A stretch of DNA of 29,516 nucleotides, taken from NCBI GenBank assembly GCA_003661365.1, contig QMVZ01000005.1:1-29516 (forward strand), given 5' to 3'. How positions within the stretch are numbered: the stretch's first letter is position 1; each line of letters opens with the position of its first letter. The position numbers and the translations under genes were made by a program. Under the pieces are notes generated by a model. That model was not told the origin of the DNA. It saw only the letters and a list, made by a program, of their open reading frames with translations, and made no database searches. Below, piece by piece: positions 21,011-29,417 of this stretch. Source of the DNA: Thermoproteota archaeon (GTDB lineage Archaea > Korarchaeota > Korarchaeia > Korarchaeales > Korarchaeaceae).

Positions 21011-21820
21011 ATGAGACTTTTCATGATTAAGCTTTCTCTAATATCAATGGCCGATGGATTGCTCCCCTTTTCGGGCGTAGGTGTTAGATCGGCCATTTTA
21101 AAGGCGATATCTTCTGTAGAACCATTTGTAGCACGTTCTATAAGATCTGGAGCATTTCACATACATGTAACAAGTATCCTAGAGACTGAGTCGATTGACT
21201 ATAGATGTGGGTCTCAGGACATTAACGTGACTAGAGGATCCCCGTATCACATCAAAATAATTAGCAACTCGAAGAAGTTGCCTCAAATATTGCGATCTTG
21301 GATATTTAGGAACCCTCGTCTTTCTTTAGGGGGAATCACATTTGACATATCTGACATGAGGGTCAATGAGGTTGATCTATCAGAAATACAAGAAGAAGCC
21401 CATAAAAACTTCAGGATCTACTTTTTGTCCCCTACTTGTTTTCATAAAGCTCAATCTCCTTATTGTTCTTTGTTTCCAGCAGCTGGATTCATCTTTCAAT
21501 CTCTTGCGTCAAATTGGAGGAAATTCAATCCTGATTCTGATATAAATCCGAGACAGTTTAGACGCTGGGCTCAATTAAGCTTTGCGGAAACAGGATATGA
21601 ACTATGCACATCAAAACCATTGAGATTGCCAGATGGAAGAAACACAGTCGGTTTTCTCGGATGGACTAATTATAAACACGTATTGCACCCTGGTTGGGCC
21701 GAGAGTGATCATGAGAAAATGCTAAAAACAGCGTGGTTATTGCTTAGATTTGGAGAATACATAGGCGTAGGGTTAGGAAACGCAGTCGGTTTTGGTAGAA
21801 TTAAGGTAGAGCCCAAATAG
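21011..21820 (+). CDS. cas6: Cas6 CRISPR RNA endoribonuclease, solitary
   Basis: A 269-residue Cas6 of the two-RRM type. It starts MRLFMIKLSLISMADGLLPF and GVGVRSAILKAI, the typical first beta strand and helix, continues with AFHIHVTSIL and RIYFLSPTCF, and ends in the diagnostic glycine-rich loop EYIGVGLGNAVGFGRIKV. Cas6 cuts precursor CRISPR RNA within each repeat. No other cas gene and no repeat array occurs in this window, so it acts in trans for an array elsewhere or has another RNA target. The start is set at ATG 21011 by similarity and the AT-rich TAGTATAAG (20979-20987) 28 bases upstream; TTG 21005 and GTG 20993 are alternatives. The active-site His cannot be named with confidence. Confidence 0.85.
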   Translation: MRLFMIKLSLISMADGLLPFSGVGVRSAILKAISSVEPFVARSIRSGAFHIHVTSILETESIDYRCGSQDINVTRGSPYHIKIISNSKKLPQILRSWIFRNPRLSLGGITFDISDMRVNEVDLSEIQEEAHKNFRIYFLSPTCFHKAQSPYCSLFPAAGFIFQSLASNWRKFNPDSDINPRQFRRWAQLSFAETGYELCTSKPLRLPDGRNTVGFLGWTNYKHVLHPGWAESDHEKMLKTAWLLLRFGEYIGVGLGNAVGFGRIKVEPK

Positions 21821-21824
21821 TTAA

Positions 21825-21831
21825 TTTTTTT
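21825..21831 (+). terminator. T7 run after cas6
   Basis: Seven T residues begin five bases after the cas6 stop codon. A T run right after the gene is the typical archaeal intrinsic terminator, making cas6 a single-gene unit. Confidence 0.5.
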
Positions 21832-21927
21832 CCTTTAAATCACTGGACTAGAGCAGAGTTCTGATGAGCTAGAAATATCATTACTTAAAATTGAACTAGA
21901 AGGGTAAGAACTTGGGCGGGTGGATCG

Positions 21928-22491
21928 TTGGTCTATATAAGAGCGTTCGTGGCTGTGGATGTTGAGGGACCTGAACTAGTTTCTAGAATTAGGAAAATTC
22001 AGGATAGTCTCTTGGAAACAGGAAGCGAGTTAAGATTGGTTAAACCTGAGAACCTTCACTTCACCGTAAAGTTCTTGGACAGGATAGATGATGGATTAGT
22101 AGGAGAAATAGAGAAAGCATTAAGAAATCTCGAGTTAAATAAATTCTCCATTAACATAGCTGGGATTGGGGCGTTTCCAAGTCATAGAAGGCCAAGAGTA
22201 ATTTGGTTAGGAGTAAGAGAGGGCGAAAAAGAGTTCATTTCGTTGATGAGAAGAGCAGACGATGCTATTTCCAAACTTGGATTTCCAAGGGAGCACCGAG
22301 AGCCGACTGCTCACCTTACGGTAGCAAGAGTTAAACGCATTAGATCCATTGAAGCTATTAGAAAGTTATTCTCTGTTCTTGCAGACGTAGAAATAGGTAG
22401 GATGGTTGTAGATCACGTTAGGATCAAAAAGAGCACTTTGACCCCTAAGGGACCGATATATGAGACACTTGCTGAAATAGAACTGAAGTAG
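21928..22491 (+). CDS. thpR: RNA 2',3'-cyclic phosphodiesterase ThpR (2'-5' RNA ligase family)
   Basis: A 187-residue 2H phosphoesterase. The two catalytic HxTx motifs are LHFTVKFL (His44) and AHLTVARV (His129). The family elements MVYIRAFVAVDV at the start, then RLVKPENLHFTVKFLD, SINIAGIGAFPSHRRPRVIW and IKKSTLTPKGPIYE at the end are all present. The enzyme opens 2',3'-cyclic phosphates and can join or break 2'-5' bonds; in archaea a role in RNA repair or tRNA processing is likely but not settled. TTG 21928 is set by GGTGGAT directly upstream. The 107-base gap after cas6 has a TATA-like CTTAAAATT (21884) serving this gene. Confidence 0.92.
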   Translation: MVYIRAFVAVDVEGPELVSRIRKIQDSLLETGSELRLVKPENLHFTVKFLDRIDDGLVGEIEKALRNLELNKFSINIAGIGAFPSHRRPRVIWLGVREGEKEFISLMRRADDAISKLGFPREHREPTAHLTVARVKRIRSIEAIRKLFSVLADVEIGRMVVDHVRIKKSTLTPKGPIYETLAEIELK

Positions 22492-22530
22492 AAGTTTATA
22501 ACACAGTTTTATATCTCTCATCTTGAAGAA

Positions 22531-23745
22531 ATGAGAAAGTGTGTTCTAATTTTACTCTTATTGCTGCCATTTATTCTACAAGTTTTTGGACAGAAAAATG
22601 ACCAAAAAACCCTGGTAATAAGGGTAAGTGGAGACATTACGCCAGGCATTGCTGATTTCATAAGTTCTGCTCTAGACCATGCAAACAAAGAGGGTTATGG
22701 GGCAGTCGTTCTCGTGATCAACACGAACGGAGGTCTTCTTGCAGCTACAGAGAAAATAGTAGACTCTATGGGCGAAACATATGCTTCCACAGCAGTATAT
22801 GTTCCAAAAAATGGAAGGGCCTTTTCTGCTGGGGCCTACATATTGATGGCGTCCGATGTAGCGGGTATGGCCCAGGGAGCAACTGTTGGAGCAGCCATGC
22901 CAATCCCTCCGGAAGATAAAATTCTCAATGCGATGAGCGGCTGGATGAGAAGCCTGGCAGAATCGACTGGAAGACCTGCCGAAGTAGCTGACAAGATGGT
23001 TAGGGAAAATCTCGTTCTAACTGCGACAGAGGCGCTTAATGCTGGAATAATACAACACATATCCCCAAATCTCTGGACCTTCATAGATGATTGTGGATTT
23101 CCTGAAGAGATAGTTGAAATGAGGTTAGATTTGGGTTCTTATGTTCTAATTCTTATCTCAACTCCAGTAATAGCTTGGCTCTTGCTGGTTCTGGGAGGTC
23201 TAATTTTCATAATAGGGCTCAAGACTCCTGGACTTTTTATGGAGTGGGCCGGCGGGGTCATGGTTTTGCTTGGACTATATGGTCTCGGGCAAGTAGGGAT
23301 AGGTCCTGGAGCTTTAGCACTGATACTTTTGGGCATCGCCGCCATGTTATTAGAGCTTAAAATGGGACACGGCTTTTTAGCCGTTGGCGGAATGGCTCTA
23401 GCAGTATTCGGCTTAATCTTGATGTATAGATCGGCTCCTCTGCTTAGAACAGATGCGGATATCTACCTTTTTTCCGCTGCTGGGATTATTATGGCGAGTT
23501 TAGTAGGATTCTATTTACATAAAATAAAACAAAGTCTATCTCTCAAGGAGATGTTGCTAGACCCAAAGAAACTTATAGGTGAGGAGGGCATAGTAAGGAG
23601 GAAAATACCGGCTGGCGGTACTGGGATAGTCCTGGTAAGGTCGGAACTTTGGTCTGCAACTTCAGAAGAAGAGATAGAAGAAGGTTCGAGAGTTAAGGTA
23701 ATTGACATTAGTGGTTTGAGGTTGATTGTAAAGAAAATAACTTAG
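22531..23745 (+). CDS. NfeD-type membrane serine protease
   Basis: A 404-residue ClpP-class protease of the NfeD family. It has a signal peptide (MRKCVLILLLLLPFILQVFG), then a crotonase-like protease domain (about 25-195) with NTNGGLL and NGRAFSAGAYILMA; Ser99 of this motif corresponds to the Ser97 nucleophile of Pyrococcus PH1510. The acting Lys is probably in ADKMVREN, near 154. Four to five membrane segments follow (about 205-330), and a C-terminal OB-fold NfeD domain includes IGEEGIVRRKIPAGGTGIVL. The protease cleaves the hydrophobic end of the stomatin partner, and is directly followed by the stomatin gene, as in Pyrococcus. The start is ATG 22531, with TTTATAAC (22495) and GTTTTATAT (22506) as TATA candidates. 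Confidence 0.92.
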   Translation: MRKCVLILLLLLPFILQVFGQKNDQKTLVIRVSGDITPGIADFISSALDHANKEGYGAVVLVINTNGGLLAATEKIVDSMGETYASTAVYVPKNGRAFSAGAYILMASDVAGMAQGATVGAAMPIPPEDKILNAMSGWMRSLAESTGRPAEVADKMVRENLVLTATEALNAGIIQHISPNLWTFIDDCGFPEEIVEMRLDLGSYVLILISTPVIAWLLLVLGGLIFIIGLKTPGLFMEWAGGVMVLLGLYGLGQVGIGPGALALILLGIAAMLLELKMGHGFLAVGGMALAVFGLILMYRSAPLLRTDADIYLFSAAGIIMASLVGFYLHKIKQSLSLKEMLLDPKKLIGEEGIVRRKIPAGGTGIVLVRSELWSATSEEEIEEGSRVKVIDISGLRLIVKKIT

Positions 23746-23797
23746 AACATGAGAAAAGGGCATCATTATAAGCGAAAAAGACCCTTAAAGAATAGGG

Positions 23798-24673
23798 GTG
23801 AGAAATACGCAAGCATTCCCCGTATCTTTAGGAACGATATTAACCTTCCTGATTGGCCTAATAGTTCTCGCATTAATTGCGTCTGCAATCAAGATAGTTC
23901 CAGAATACAAAAGGTTAGTAATACTGAGGCTCGGGAGTTTCTTAGGAGTAAGGGGTCCTGGACTGGTCTTCAGAATTCCAATAATAGATCAAATAATCTG
24001 GGTGGATCTAAGAGAGAATTACTTCGAAATTCCCCACCAAACTTGCATAACGGAGGATAATGCCCCTACTGACATAGACTTCGTGGTTTACTTCAAGGTT
24101 GTGGATCCTGCTCCTTCGGTACTCAACGTCGCTAATTTTAGGGGGGCAGCTCTTGCATTAGCTACTACGACTTTGAGAGCTGTTATTGGTGAAATGCAAC
24201 TAGACGAGGTTTTAGCCAAAAGGGACGACATAAACCAGATTCTTAGAGTGAAGCTCGATGAGGTCACAGAGAGGTGGGGTGTTAAGATAACAAACGTAGA
24301 GATAAGGGAAATCCTGCCTCCTAAGCAGGTTCAAGATGCCATGATCAAACAAATGGCCGCTGAAAGGGACAGAAGAGCTATGATAACAGAAGCCGAAGGA
24401 AAGAAAACCTCAGCAATTTTGATTGCGGACGGAGAAAAACAAGCAGCAATATTGAAAGCAGAAGGCCAGAGACAAGCAACCATATTGAAAGCAGAAGGTT
24501 ATGCAGAGGCTCTTAGGACCATTTTCAGCGTTGCAAAAGAGATAGATGTTAACACAATGAGGCTACAGTACCTGGAAACTCTCAAAGAGGTAGCAACCTC
24601 CCCTGCAACCAAGATAGTGCTGCCAATGCAATTGGTCGAGCTAGTAAGAGATTTCTTAGGAAAAGAAGAATGA
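23798..24673 (+). CDS. Stomatin/prohibitin-like SPFH protein
   Basis: A 291-residue SPFH-domain protein. There is an N-terminal membrane helix (LTFLIGLIVLALIASAIKI), then VPEYKRLVILRLGSFLGVRG PGLVF and the SPFH core (about 30-200) with WVDLRENYFEIPHQ and TEDNAPTDIDFVVYFKVVD, and a long coiled coil rich in Ala, Glu and Lys. The coil carries an internal repeat, AAILKAEGQRQ then ATILKAEGYAE. The hydrophobic C-terminal region is the probable cleavage target of the NfeD protease. Stomatins form large membrane rings that organise microdomains. GTG 23798 is 31 bases from a possible own TATA box (CATTATAAG at 23763) and 52 bases from the NfeD stop. The next gene follows after 16 bases. Confidence 0.93.
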   Translation: MRNTQAFPVSLGTILTFLIGLIVLALIASAIKIVPEYKRLVILRLGSFLGVRGPGLVFRIPIIDQIIWVDLRENYFEIPHQTCITEDNAPTDIDFVVYFKVVDPAPSVLNVANFRGAALALATTTLRAVIGEMQLDEVLAKRDDINQILRVKLDEVTERWGVKITNVEIREILPPKQVQDAMIKQMAAERDRRAMITEAEGKKTSAILIADGEKQAAILKAEGQRQATILKAEGYAEALRTIFSVAKEIDVNTMRLQYLETLKEVATSPATKIVLPMQLVELVRDFLGKEE

Positions 24674-24689
24674 ATTAGCGAAGGATAAA

Positions 24690-25508
24690 ATGAAAACGAT
24701 TAAGAGAGGATCTCATGATGGGATAATTACACTCACGACTGATTTTGGAACAAGAGATCCATACGTGGCCTCAATGAAAGGAGTTATATTATCCATAGCT
24801 CCTGATACAACGATTATTGACATAACGCATGAAATAGAACCGTTTAATGTTTTACAGGCAGCTTTTATACTATACCGGGCAGTGCGCTGGTTTCCTGCCG
24901 AAACAATTCATGTAGCTGTCGTGGATCCTGGGGTAGGATCAGAAAGGAGGGCACTGGCAATTAAAACAAATCAATGCGTGCTAATAGGTCCAGATAATGG
25001 AGTTCTAATACCAGCAGCCAAGTACTTTGGTATCATTGATGTAAGAGAGATCAAGAAGAAGTTTTTGGATGAGATCAGTCATACTTTTCATGGTAGGGAC
25101 ATTTTTGCACCAGCAGCTGCCAATCTTTCTATAGGAATGAAATTCGAAGAACTAGGTCCTACCGCCTCTAATTTAAGAGAACTCGATTTTGGAATCATTG
25201 AATGGATTGATGAAGAATTAAGGGCAAAGATCTTGCATGTAGACAGGTTTGGCAATTTGATTACTAACATTCCCCGAAAGCTATATACAGAAATAGCGTC
25301 AAAGGAGACGATTATGATAAGTACCACGAGGAAGACATCTAAAATTAAACCAGCACATTCATATTTCGAAGGAAAACCAAAAGAATTGCTTATACTTCCT
25401 GGAAGCGGGGAATTTATCGAGATCTCATGCAACAAAGGGAGTGCCGCTGAACTCTTGGCCGTTAAACCAGGCGATACATTTATCCTGAGGTTCGGGTCAT
25501 CTTTTTAA
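24690..25508 (+). CDS. SAM hydroxide adenosyltransferase (DUF62)
   Basis: A 272-residue member of the DUF62 family. These enzymes cleave S-adenosylmethionine with water to adenosine and methionine, and share a fold with the fluorinases. Diagnostic motifs are IITLTTDFGTRDPYVASMKG at the start, VAVVDPGVGSERRALAIKT, LIGPDNGVL, TFHGRDIFAPAAANLSIG and VDRFGNLITNI, in that order and with the family's two-domain length. The ATG is 16 bases after the stomatin stop, and the next gene (PEP synthase) begins 31 bases after this stop, so the four genes 22531-27897 may be read as one operon. Its cellular purpose is not known, and co-location with membrane proteases gives no direct clue. Confidence 0.92.
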   Translation: MKTIKRGSHDGIITLTTDFGTRDPYVASMKGVILSIAPDTTIIDITHEIEPFNVLQAAFILYRAVRWFPAETIHVAVVDPGVGSERRALAIKTNQCVLIGPDNGVLIPAAKYFGIIDVREIKKKFLDEISHTFHGRDIFAPAAANLSIGMKFEELGPTASNLRELDFGIIEWIDEELRAKILHVDRFGNLITNIPRKLYTEIASKETIMISTTRKTSKIKPAHSYFEGKPKELLILPGSGEFIEISCNKGSAAELLAVKPGDTFILRFGSSF

Positions 25509-25539
25509 TCGTCTCATGTCGGAGGGAGTGGGCTCACAT

Positions 25540-27897
25540 ATGTCAAGAGAAGAGCGTTTAATCCTGTGGTTCGAAGAGACTAACATGAAAGATGTTCCTT
25601 TAGTTGGTGGAAAGTCGGCTAGCCTAGGAGAAATGATATCTATGGGCTTACCAGTACCTACAGGTTTCTCAGTAACTGCTCATGCCTACGAGAAATTTCT
25701 AAAAGAAATGGGAATAGCTGAAAGAATCTATGACATAATCAAGGAGGTTGTTGGTGAAGATAAGACCCCTGAGAATTACAATGAAGCCTCAAGAAGGATA
25801 AGAGAGCTCATTGAGTCAACACCGATTCCAAAGGACGTTGAAGAAGCGATAAGAAAAGCTTATCGAGAATTAGAAGAGAGATTAAATATGAAGAACCCCC
25901 TAGTTGCGGTCAGAAGTTCAGCGACGGCAGAGGATCTGCCAGATGCCAGCTTTGCTGGTCAACAAGAAACTTTCCTGGGCGTTAAGGGCGAAGATGAATT
26001 AGTGGACAGGGTCAGAAAGTGTTGGTCAAGTCTTTTCACTCCAAGGGCGATCTCATATAGGGAGGACAAGGGCTTTAAGCATGAAGACGTCCTCATAAGT
26101 GTTGGAGTTCAGAAAATGGTGAACTCCCGTAGCGCTGGAGTTATGTTTACCATAAACCCTGTTACGGGTAAAGAGGATGAGCTAGTTATTGAAGCAAGCT
26201 GGGGGCTTGGAGAAACCGTTGTTGGAGGCAAAGTTACTCCAGACACCTATGTTATTGATAAAAAGACTTTAGAGATAAAAGAAAAGCATATAGGCGAGAA
26301 GAAAATAGAAATACTGTTAACACCAGAAGGAGGAACAATTGAGAGAGAGGTAGAAGAAGAAAGGAGAAAGATGCAAGCAATCTCAGATGAAGAGATAAGG
26401 AAGCTGGCAGAATACGGATTGAAGATCGAAAAACACTATGAGAAACCTATGGATGTTGAGTGGGCTGTTGATAAGGACGTAGATCCACCTAATAACATAT
26501 TCATACTACAAGCCAGGCCAGAGACCGTATGGAGCCTAAAGGAGGCCGTGGCAGAGGAAAAACCTAGGGCAGAGGTTAAGGCAGAACCTATAGTAAAAGG
26601 GCTTCCAGCTAGTCCTGGAACAGCTGCTAGCGTCGCTAAAGTTGCACTAAGGCTAGAGGATGCTAAGGAGCTTATCAAAGAGGGAGACATTCTAGTCACG
26701 AGAATGACGTCCCCTGACTGGGAGCCTTACATGAAGATCGTTTCTGCAATAGTCACAGACGAAGGTGGTATGACCAGCCATGCAGCTATAGTTAGCAGGG
26801 AGCTGGGCATTCCATGTATTGTAGGAACAGGAAATGCAACAAAGGTTATGAAAACTGGAAAAGAGTACACGGTTGATGGTAGAACGGGCGTGGTCTATGA
26901 AGGAATTAGGGAAGACCTTATCCGCAAACCAGCTAGGGAACTTGCACCAGCGGCAGGAATCGGGTACGCTGGATTAGAAGTTCCTATAACCGCCACAAAG
27001 ATCTTCATGAACTTAGGTGTTCCTGAGAAAATAGACGAATACAAAGATCTCCCAATAGACGGCATCGGTTTGATGAGGATCGAATTCATAATTGCTAGTT
27101 GGATAAAGATGCATCCTCTCGTAGCCATAGAGCGTGGTGAATCAGACTTCTACGTAGAGAAGCTGGCTGAAGGCATTGGCATGGTGGCTAGGGCAATCTA
27201 TCCGAAGCCAGTGGTGGTTAGGTTGAGCGACTTCAAGACAAATGAATACGCAAAGCTTGAGGGAGGAGAAAAGTACGAACCAATAGAGGCCAACCCCATG
27301 CTTGGATGGCGTGGGGCCTCTAGGTACATATCTCCAACGTTCGAACCAGCCTTCAGACTTGAAGTGAGGGCCATAAAGAGGCTACATGATCAAGGGCTGA
27401 ACAACGTTTGGGTCATGATACCATTCGTAAGGACGATATGGGAAGTTAAGAGAGTGCTCGAGATAATGAAAGAGGAAGGCTTAGAGAGAGGCAAGAACTT
27501 CAAAGTTTGGGTAATGGCTGAGATTCCATCTAACGCTCTTCTAGCCGAGGAGTTTGCGGAGCTTGTCGATGGCTTCAGTATAGGATCAAATGACTTGACA
27601 CAATTAGTGCTTGGTGTAGACAGGGACAGCGAGGTTCTAGGGAGGGCAGGATATTTTGATGAGCGAGATCCAGCGGTCCTCAAAGCTATAAAACTCATAA
27701 TAGAGGGAGCCCATAAGAAAGGGGCTACAGTAAGTATATGCGGCCAGGCACCAAGTGTATACCCCGAATTCACTGAGTTCTTAGTTAGAAACGGCATTGA
27801 TAGCATAAGCGTCAATCCAGACGTTGTAGTAGCGACAAGAAGGCTAGTTGCCAGAGTAGAAAGAAGGATAATGCTGGAAAAAGCCCTAAACGGCTGA
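25540..27897 (+). CDS. ppsA: Phosphoenolpyruvate synthase
   Basis: Converts pyruvate, ATP and water into PEP, AMP and phosphate, for gluconeogenesis. The 785-residue protein starts near LILWFEETN and VPLVGGKSASLGEM, followed by the ATP-grasp-like domain with VRSSATAEDLPDASFAGQQE and GVMFTINPVTG. The swivelling phosphohistidine domain has MTSPDWEPYM and GGMTSHAAIVSRELGIPC with His414. The C-terminal barrel contains GEKYEPIEANPMLGWRGASR, SIGSNDLTQLVLGVDR and the catalytic Cys734 in VSICGQAPS. ATG 25540 is preferred as it matches the family's distance to WFEE; ATG 25516, eight codons upstream, is the alternative. Both lie behind purine-rich sequence (GGAGGGAGTGGG at 25521). Confidence 0.95.
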   Translation: MSREERLILWFEETNMKDVPLVGGKSASLGEMISMGLPVPTGFSVTAHAYEKFLKEMGIAERIYDIIKEVVGEDKTPENYNEASRRIRELIESTPIPKDVEEAIRKAYRELEERLNMKNPLVAVRSSATAEDLPDASFAGQQETFLGVKGEDELVDRVRKCWSSLFTPRAISYREDKGFKHEDVLISVGVQKMVNSRSAGVMFTINPVTGKEDELVIEASWGLGETVVGGKVTPDTYVIDKKTLEIKEKHIGEKKIEILLTPEGGTIEREVEEERRKMQAISDEEIRKLAEYGLKIEKHYEKPMDVEWAVDKDVDPPNNIFILQARPETVWSLKEAVAEEKPRAEVKAEPIVKGLPASPGTAASVAKVALRLEDAKELIKEGDILVTRMTSPDWEPYMKIVSAIVTDEGGMTSHAAIVSRELGIPCIVGTGNATKVMKTGKEYTVDGRTGVVYEGIREDLIRKPARELAPAAGIGYAGLEVPITATKIFMNLGVPEKIDEYKDLPIDGIGLMRIEFIIASWIKMHPLVAIERGESDFYVEKLAEGIGMVARAIYPKPVVVRLSDFKTNEYAKLEGGEKYEPIEANPMLGWRGASRYISPTFEPAFRLEVRAIKRLHDQGLNNVWVMIPFVRTIWEVKRVLEIMKEEGLERGKNFKVWVMAEIPSNALLAEEFAELVDGFSIGSNDLTQLVLGVDRDSEVLGRAGYFDERDPAVLKAIKLIIEGAHKKGATVSICGQAPSVYPEFTEFLVRNGIDSISVNPDVVVATRRLVARVERRIMLEKALNG

Positions 27898-27906
27898 ACT
27901 ATTAGC

Positions 27907-28344
27907 TTAACCTACAACTTTTCTTGACTTAGGCAAGAGATTCCTTATGCGTTGACCATCATAGAGACCGGAGCCCAAATAGAGATCTTCAGACCTTACA
28001 ATTACAAGTCCTCGTTCCAGTTTATTTCTTGAATTAACTTCAAGATCTTCTCCGTGCATCCACTTCTCAATTATTTCTGATGAGATCTCAAATACATTCT
28101 TCCTTGCTAGAGGTCCAAAGAGCTGAGTACCTTCTATGCTGAACATCAATCCAAAAGGAGTCTCCTTCAGTACATATATTCCAACAAGTTGTGCTATTCT
28201 AATTTTAGAAGCATCTTTCGTAGTAGCTCTATACTTTCGTTTTCCTGATTTTACAATTACATAAGGGATTTCTGTTATTCCATACCTCTCAAATAGTCTC
28301 TTCCTAAGTCTCTCTAATTCTTCTCCATCTAGAATCTTCCACAA
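27907..28344 (-). CDS. PUA-domain protein of the NOL1/NOP2-associated family (COG3270)
   Basis: A 145-residue protein. The N-terminal part has a basic RLRKRLFERYGI helix, and a central strand pair YVLKETPFGLMFSIEGTQLF. The C-terminal part is a PUA-type RNA-binding fold: LERGLVIVRSEDLYLGSGLYDGQRIRNLLP. This layout resembles the small proteins of COG3270, which match the C terminus of NOL1/NOP2-type rRNA methyltransferases and are encoded beside them in archaea. Here the NSUN-type gene is seven bases upstream on the same strand, so the pair probably act together as enzyme and RNA-binding partner. TTG 28344 has GAGGT nine bases upstream, at the end of the methyltransferase gene. A Nip7-like ribosome protein is the other possibility. 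Confidence 0.75.
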   Translation of the reverse strand: MWKILDGEELERLRKRLFERYGITEIPYVIVKSGKRKYRATTKDASKIRIAQLVGIYVLKETPFGLMFSIEGTQLFGPLARKNVFEISSEIIEKWMHGEDLEVNSRNKLERGLVIVRSEDLYLGSGLYDGQRIRNLLPKSRKVVG

Positions 28345-28351
28345 CCCATCA

Positions 28352-29311
28352 TTACCTCTCTGGTTTTTCTAATAAACAAACAAAGAACCCAAGTGTGTCA
28401 TTGTAGTGAGGATATATCCTAAGACATTTTGAAACACTACTATCGAATTTTCTACCATTCCATTCCAGAAGACCTGGCCTGAATCGAAGTCCCGGAATTT
28501 CAACTTGTAGAATCTCTGCACCAAGCTGAATGAGGTGTTGTACTACTTCTTCGTTCTCCTCTGGCTCAATAGTACAGGTAGAATACACCATCCGGCCTCC
28601 AGGCCTTAGCGAGATGTAACCAGCGGTGGCTAACTCTTTCTGTAGCTTTGAGAGGCGTAGCACAAGACGCATGCTCCACCTAATCAAAGGTCTCCAATTC
28701 CTTCTTGCCTCACCAACTGAGCTGCACGGAGCATCTAAGAGAACTTTATCAAACCTTTCCTTTCCAAACACTTTGTGAATGAATCTTCCGTCCAGCCGAG
28801 TTATCGCCACATTTATAGAACCCATCCTCTGTACATTTGAACTTAACACGTTTATTCTCCTCATACTTATGTCGTTGGCCACTATGACGCCCCTCCACCT
28901 CATCATCTCCGCCATTTGAGTTGTTTTCGAACCGGGAGCTGCCGCTAAATCTAGAACCATTTCACCTGGCTTGGGATCAAGTACTACCGGAGGAACCATC
29001 GAAGCAGCATCTTGCACATAAAACAAGCCCAATCTATGTTCTGCAGTATTTCCAATGTTTTCAGGTCCCTTAACTACTCTGTATCCAAATTCATACCATG
29101 GTACCCTCTCAACCTCCCAATCCTTTTCATGTAACCATTTTACTGATGTCTTCATAGGATTAAGTCTGATAAACGTTGGAGACTTCTGAAACAAGCAATT
29201 TATGAATTTCTCATACTCTGATCTCAGGAGTACCTTATATCTCTCCTTTAACTCCTTTTTTAAGTCCTGTACAGTTAAAGGCACTCTCCTCTCATCGATA
29301 AGCGAGGACAT
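28352..29311 (-). CDS. NSUN-type tRNA/rRNA cytosine-5 methyltransferase
   Basis: A SAM-dependent m5C RNA methyltransferase of the NOL1/NOP2/sun family, 319 residues from ATG 29311 (324 from ATG 29326). Numbering from 29326: motif I is DLAAAPGSKTTQMAE (about 126-140), motif IV is LDAPCSSVG with Cys201, and motif VI is VYSTCTIEPEENEEVV with Cys251, the two catalytic cysteines. FIRLNP and TAEHRLGLFYVQDAAS are family elements. It could modify rRNA or tRNA; it lacks a PUA domain of its own, which the downstream COG3270 gene may supply. ATG 29311 fits the TATA box (29341-29350) better; ATG 29326 would be too close to it. The TFS gene lies upstream on the same strand. Confidence 0.9.
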   Translation of the reverse strand: MSSLIDERRVPLTVQDLKKELKERYKVLLRSEYEKFINCLFQKSPTFIRLNPMKTSVKWLHEKDWEVERVPWYEFGYRVVKGPENIGNTAEHRLGLFYVQDAASMVPPVVLDPKPGEMVLDLAAAPGSKTTQMAEMMRWRGVIVANDISMRRINVLSSNVQRMGSINVAITRLDGRFIHKVFGKERFDKVLLDAPCSSVGEARRNWRPLIRWSMRLVLRLSKLQKELATAGYISLRPGGRMVYSTCTIEPEENEEVVQHLIQLGAEILQVEIPGLRFRPGLLEWNGRKFDSSVSKCLRIYPHYNDTLGFFVCLLEKPER

Positions 29312-29340
29312 TATTCTAGACACCATTCTTGGTCTCGTTT

Positions 29341-29350
29341 AAAATATTCA
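29341..29350 (-). promoter_or_regulatory. TATA box of the methyltransferase gene
   Basis: TGAATATTTT on the minus strand, the centre about 26 bases before 29320 and 35 before ATG 29311. It indicates its own promoter in the 106-base gap after TFS. Confidence 0.35.
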
Positions 29351-29417
29351 GGCTTATCTGACCTTGTTACACTAACTATGTTCTTTTTCTAGAAGGGCAA
29401 GGGATGTTGAAGATCTG

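Noticed and set aside
21858..21905. CTGATGA after cas6 as a C box
   Set aside because: No D' or D box at the proper distance follows.
24445..24510. Direct repeat (ATATTGAAAGCAGAAGG twice) in the stomatin gene
   Set aside because: It encodes the normal heptad-like coil repeat of SPFH proteins and needs no other explanation.
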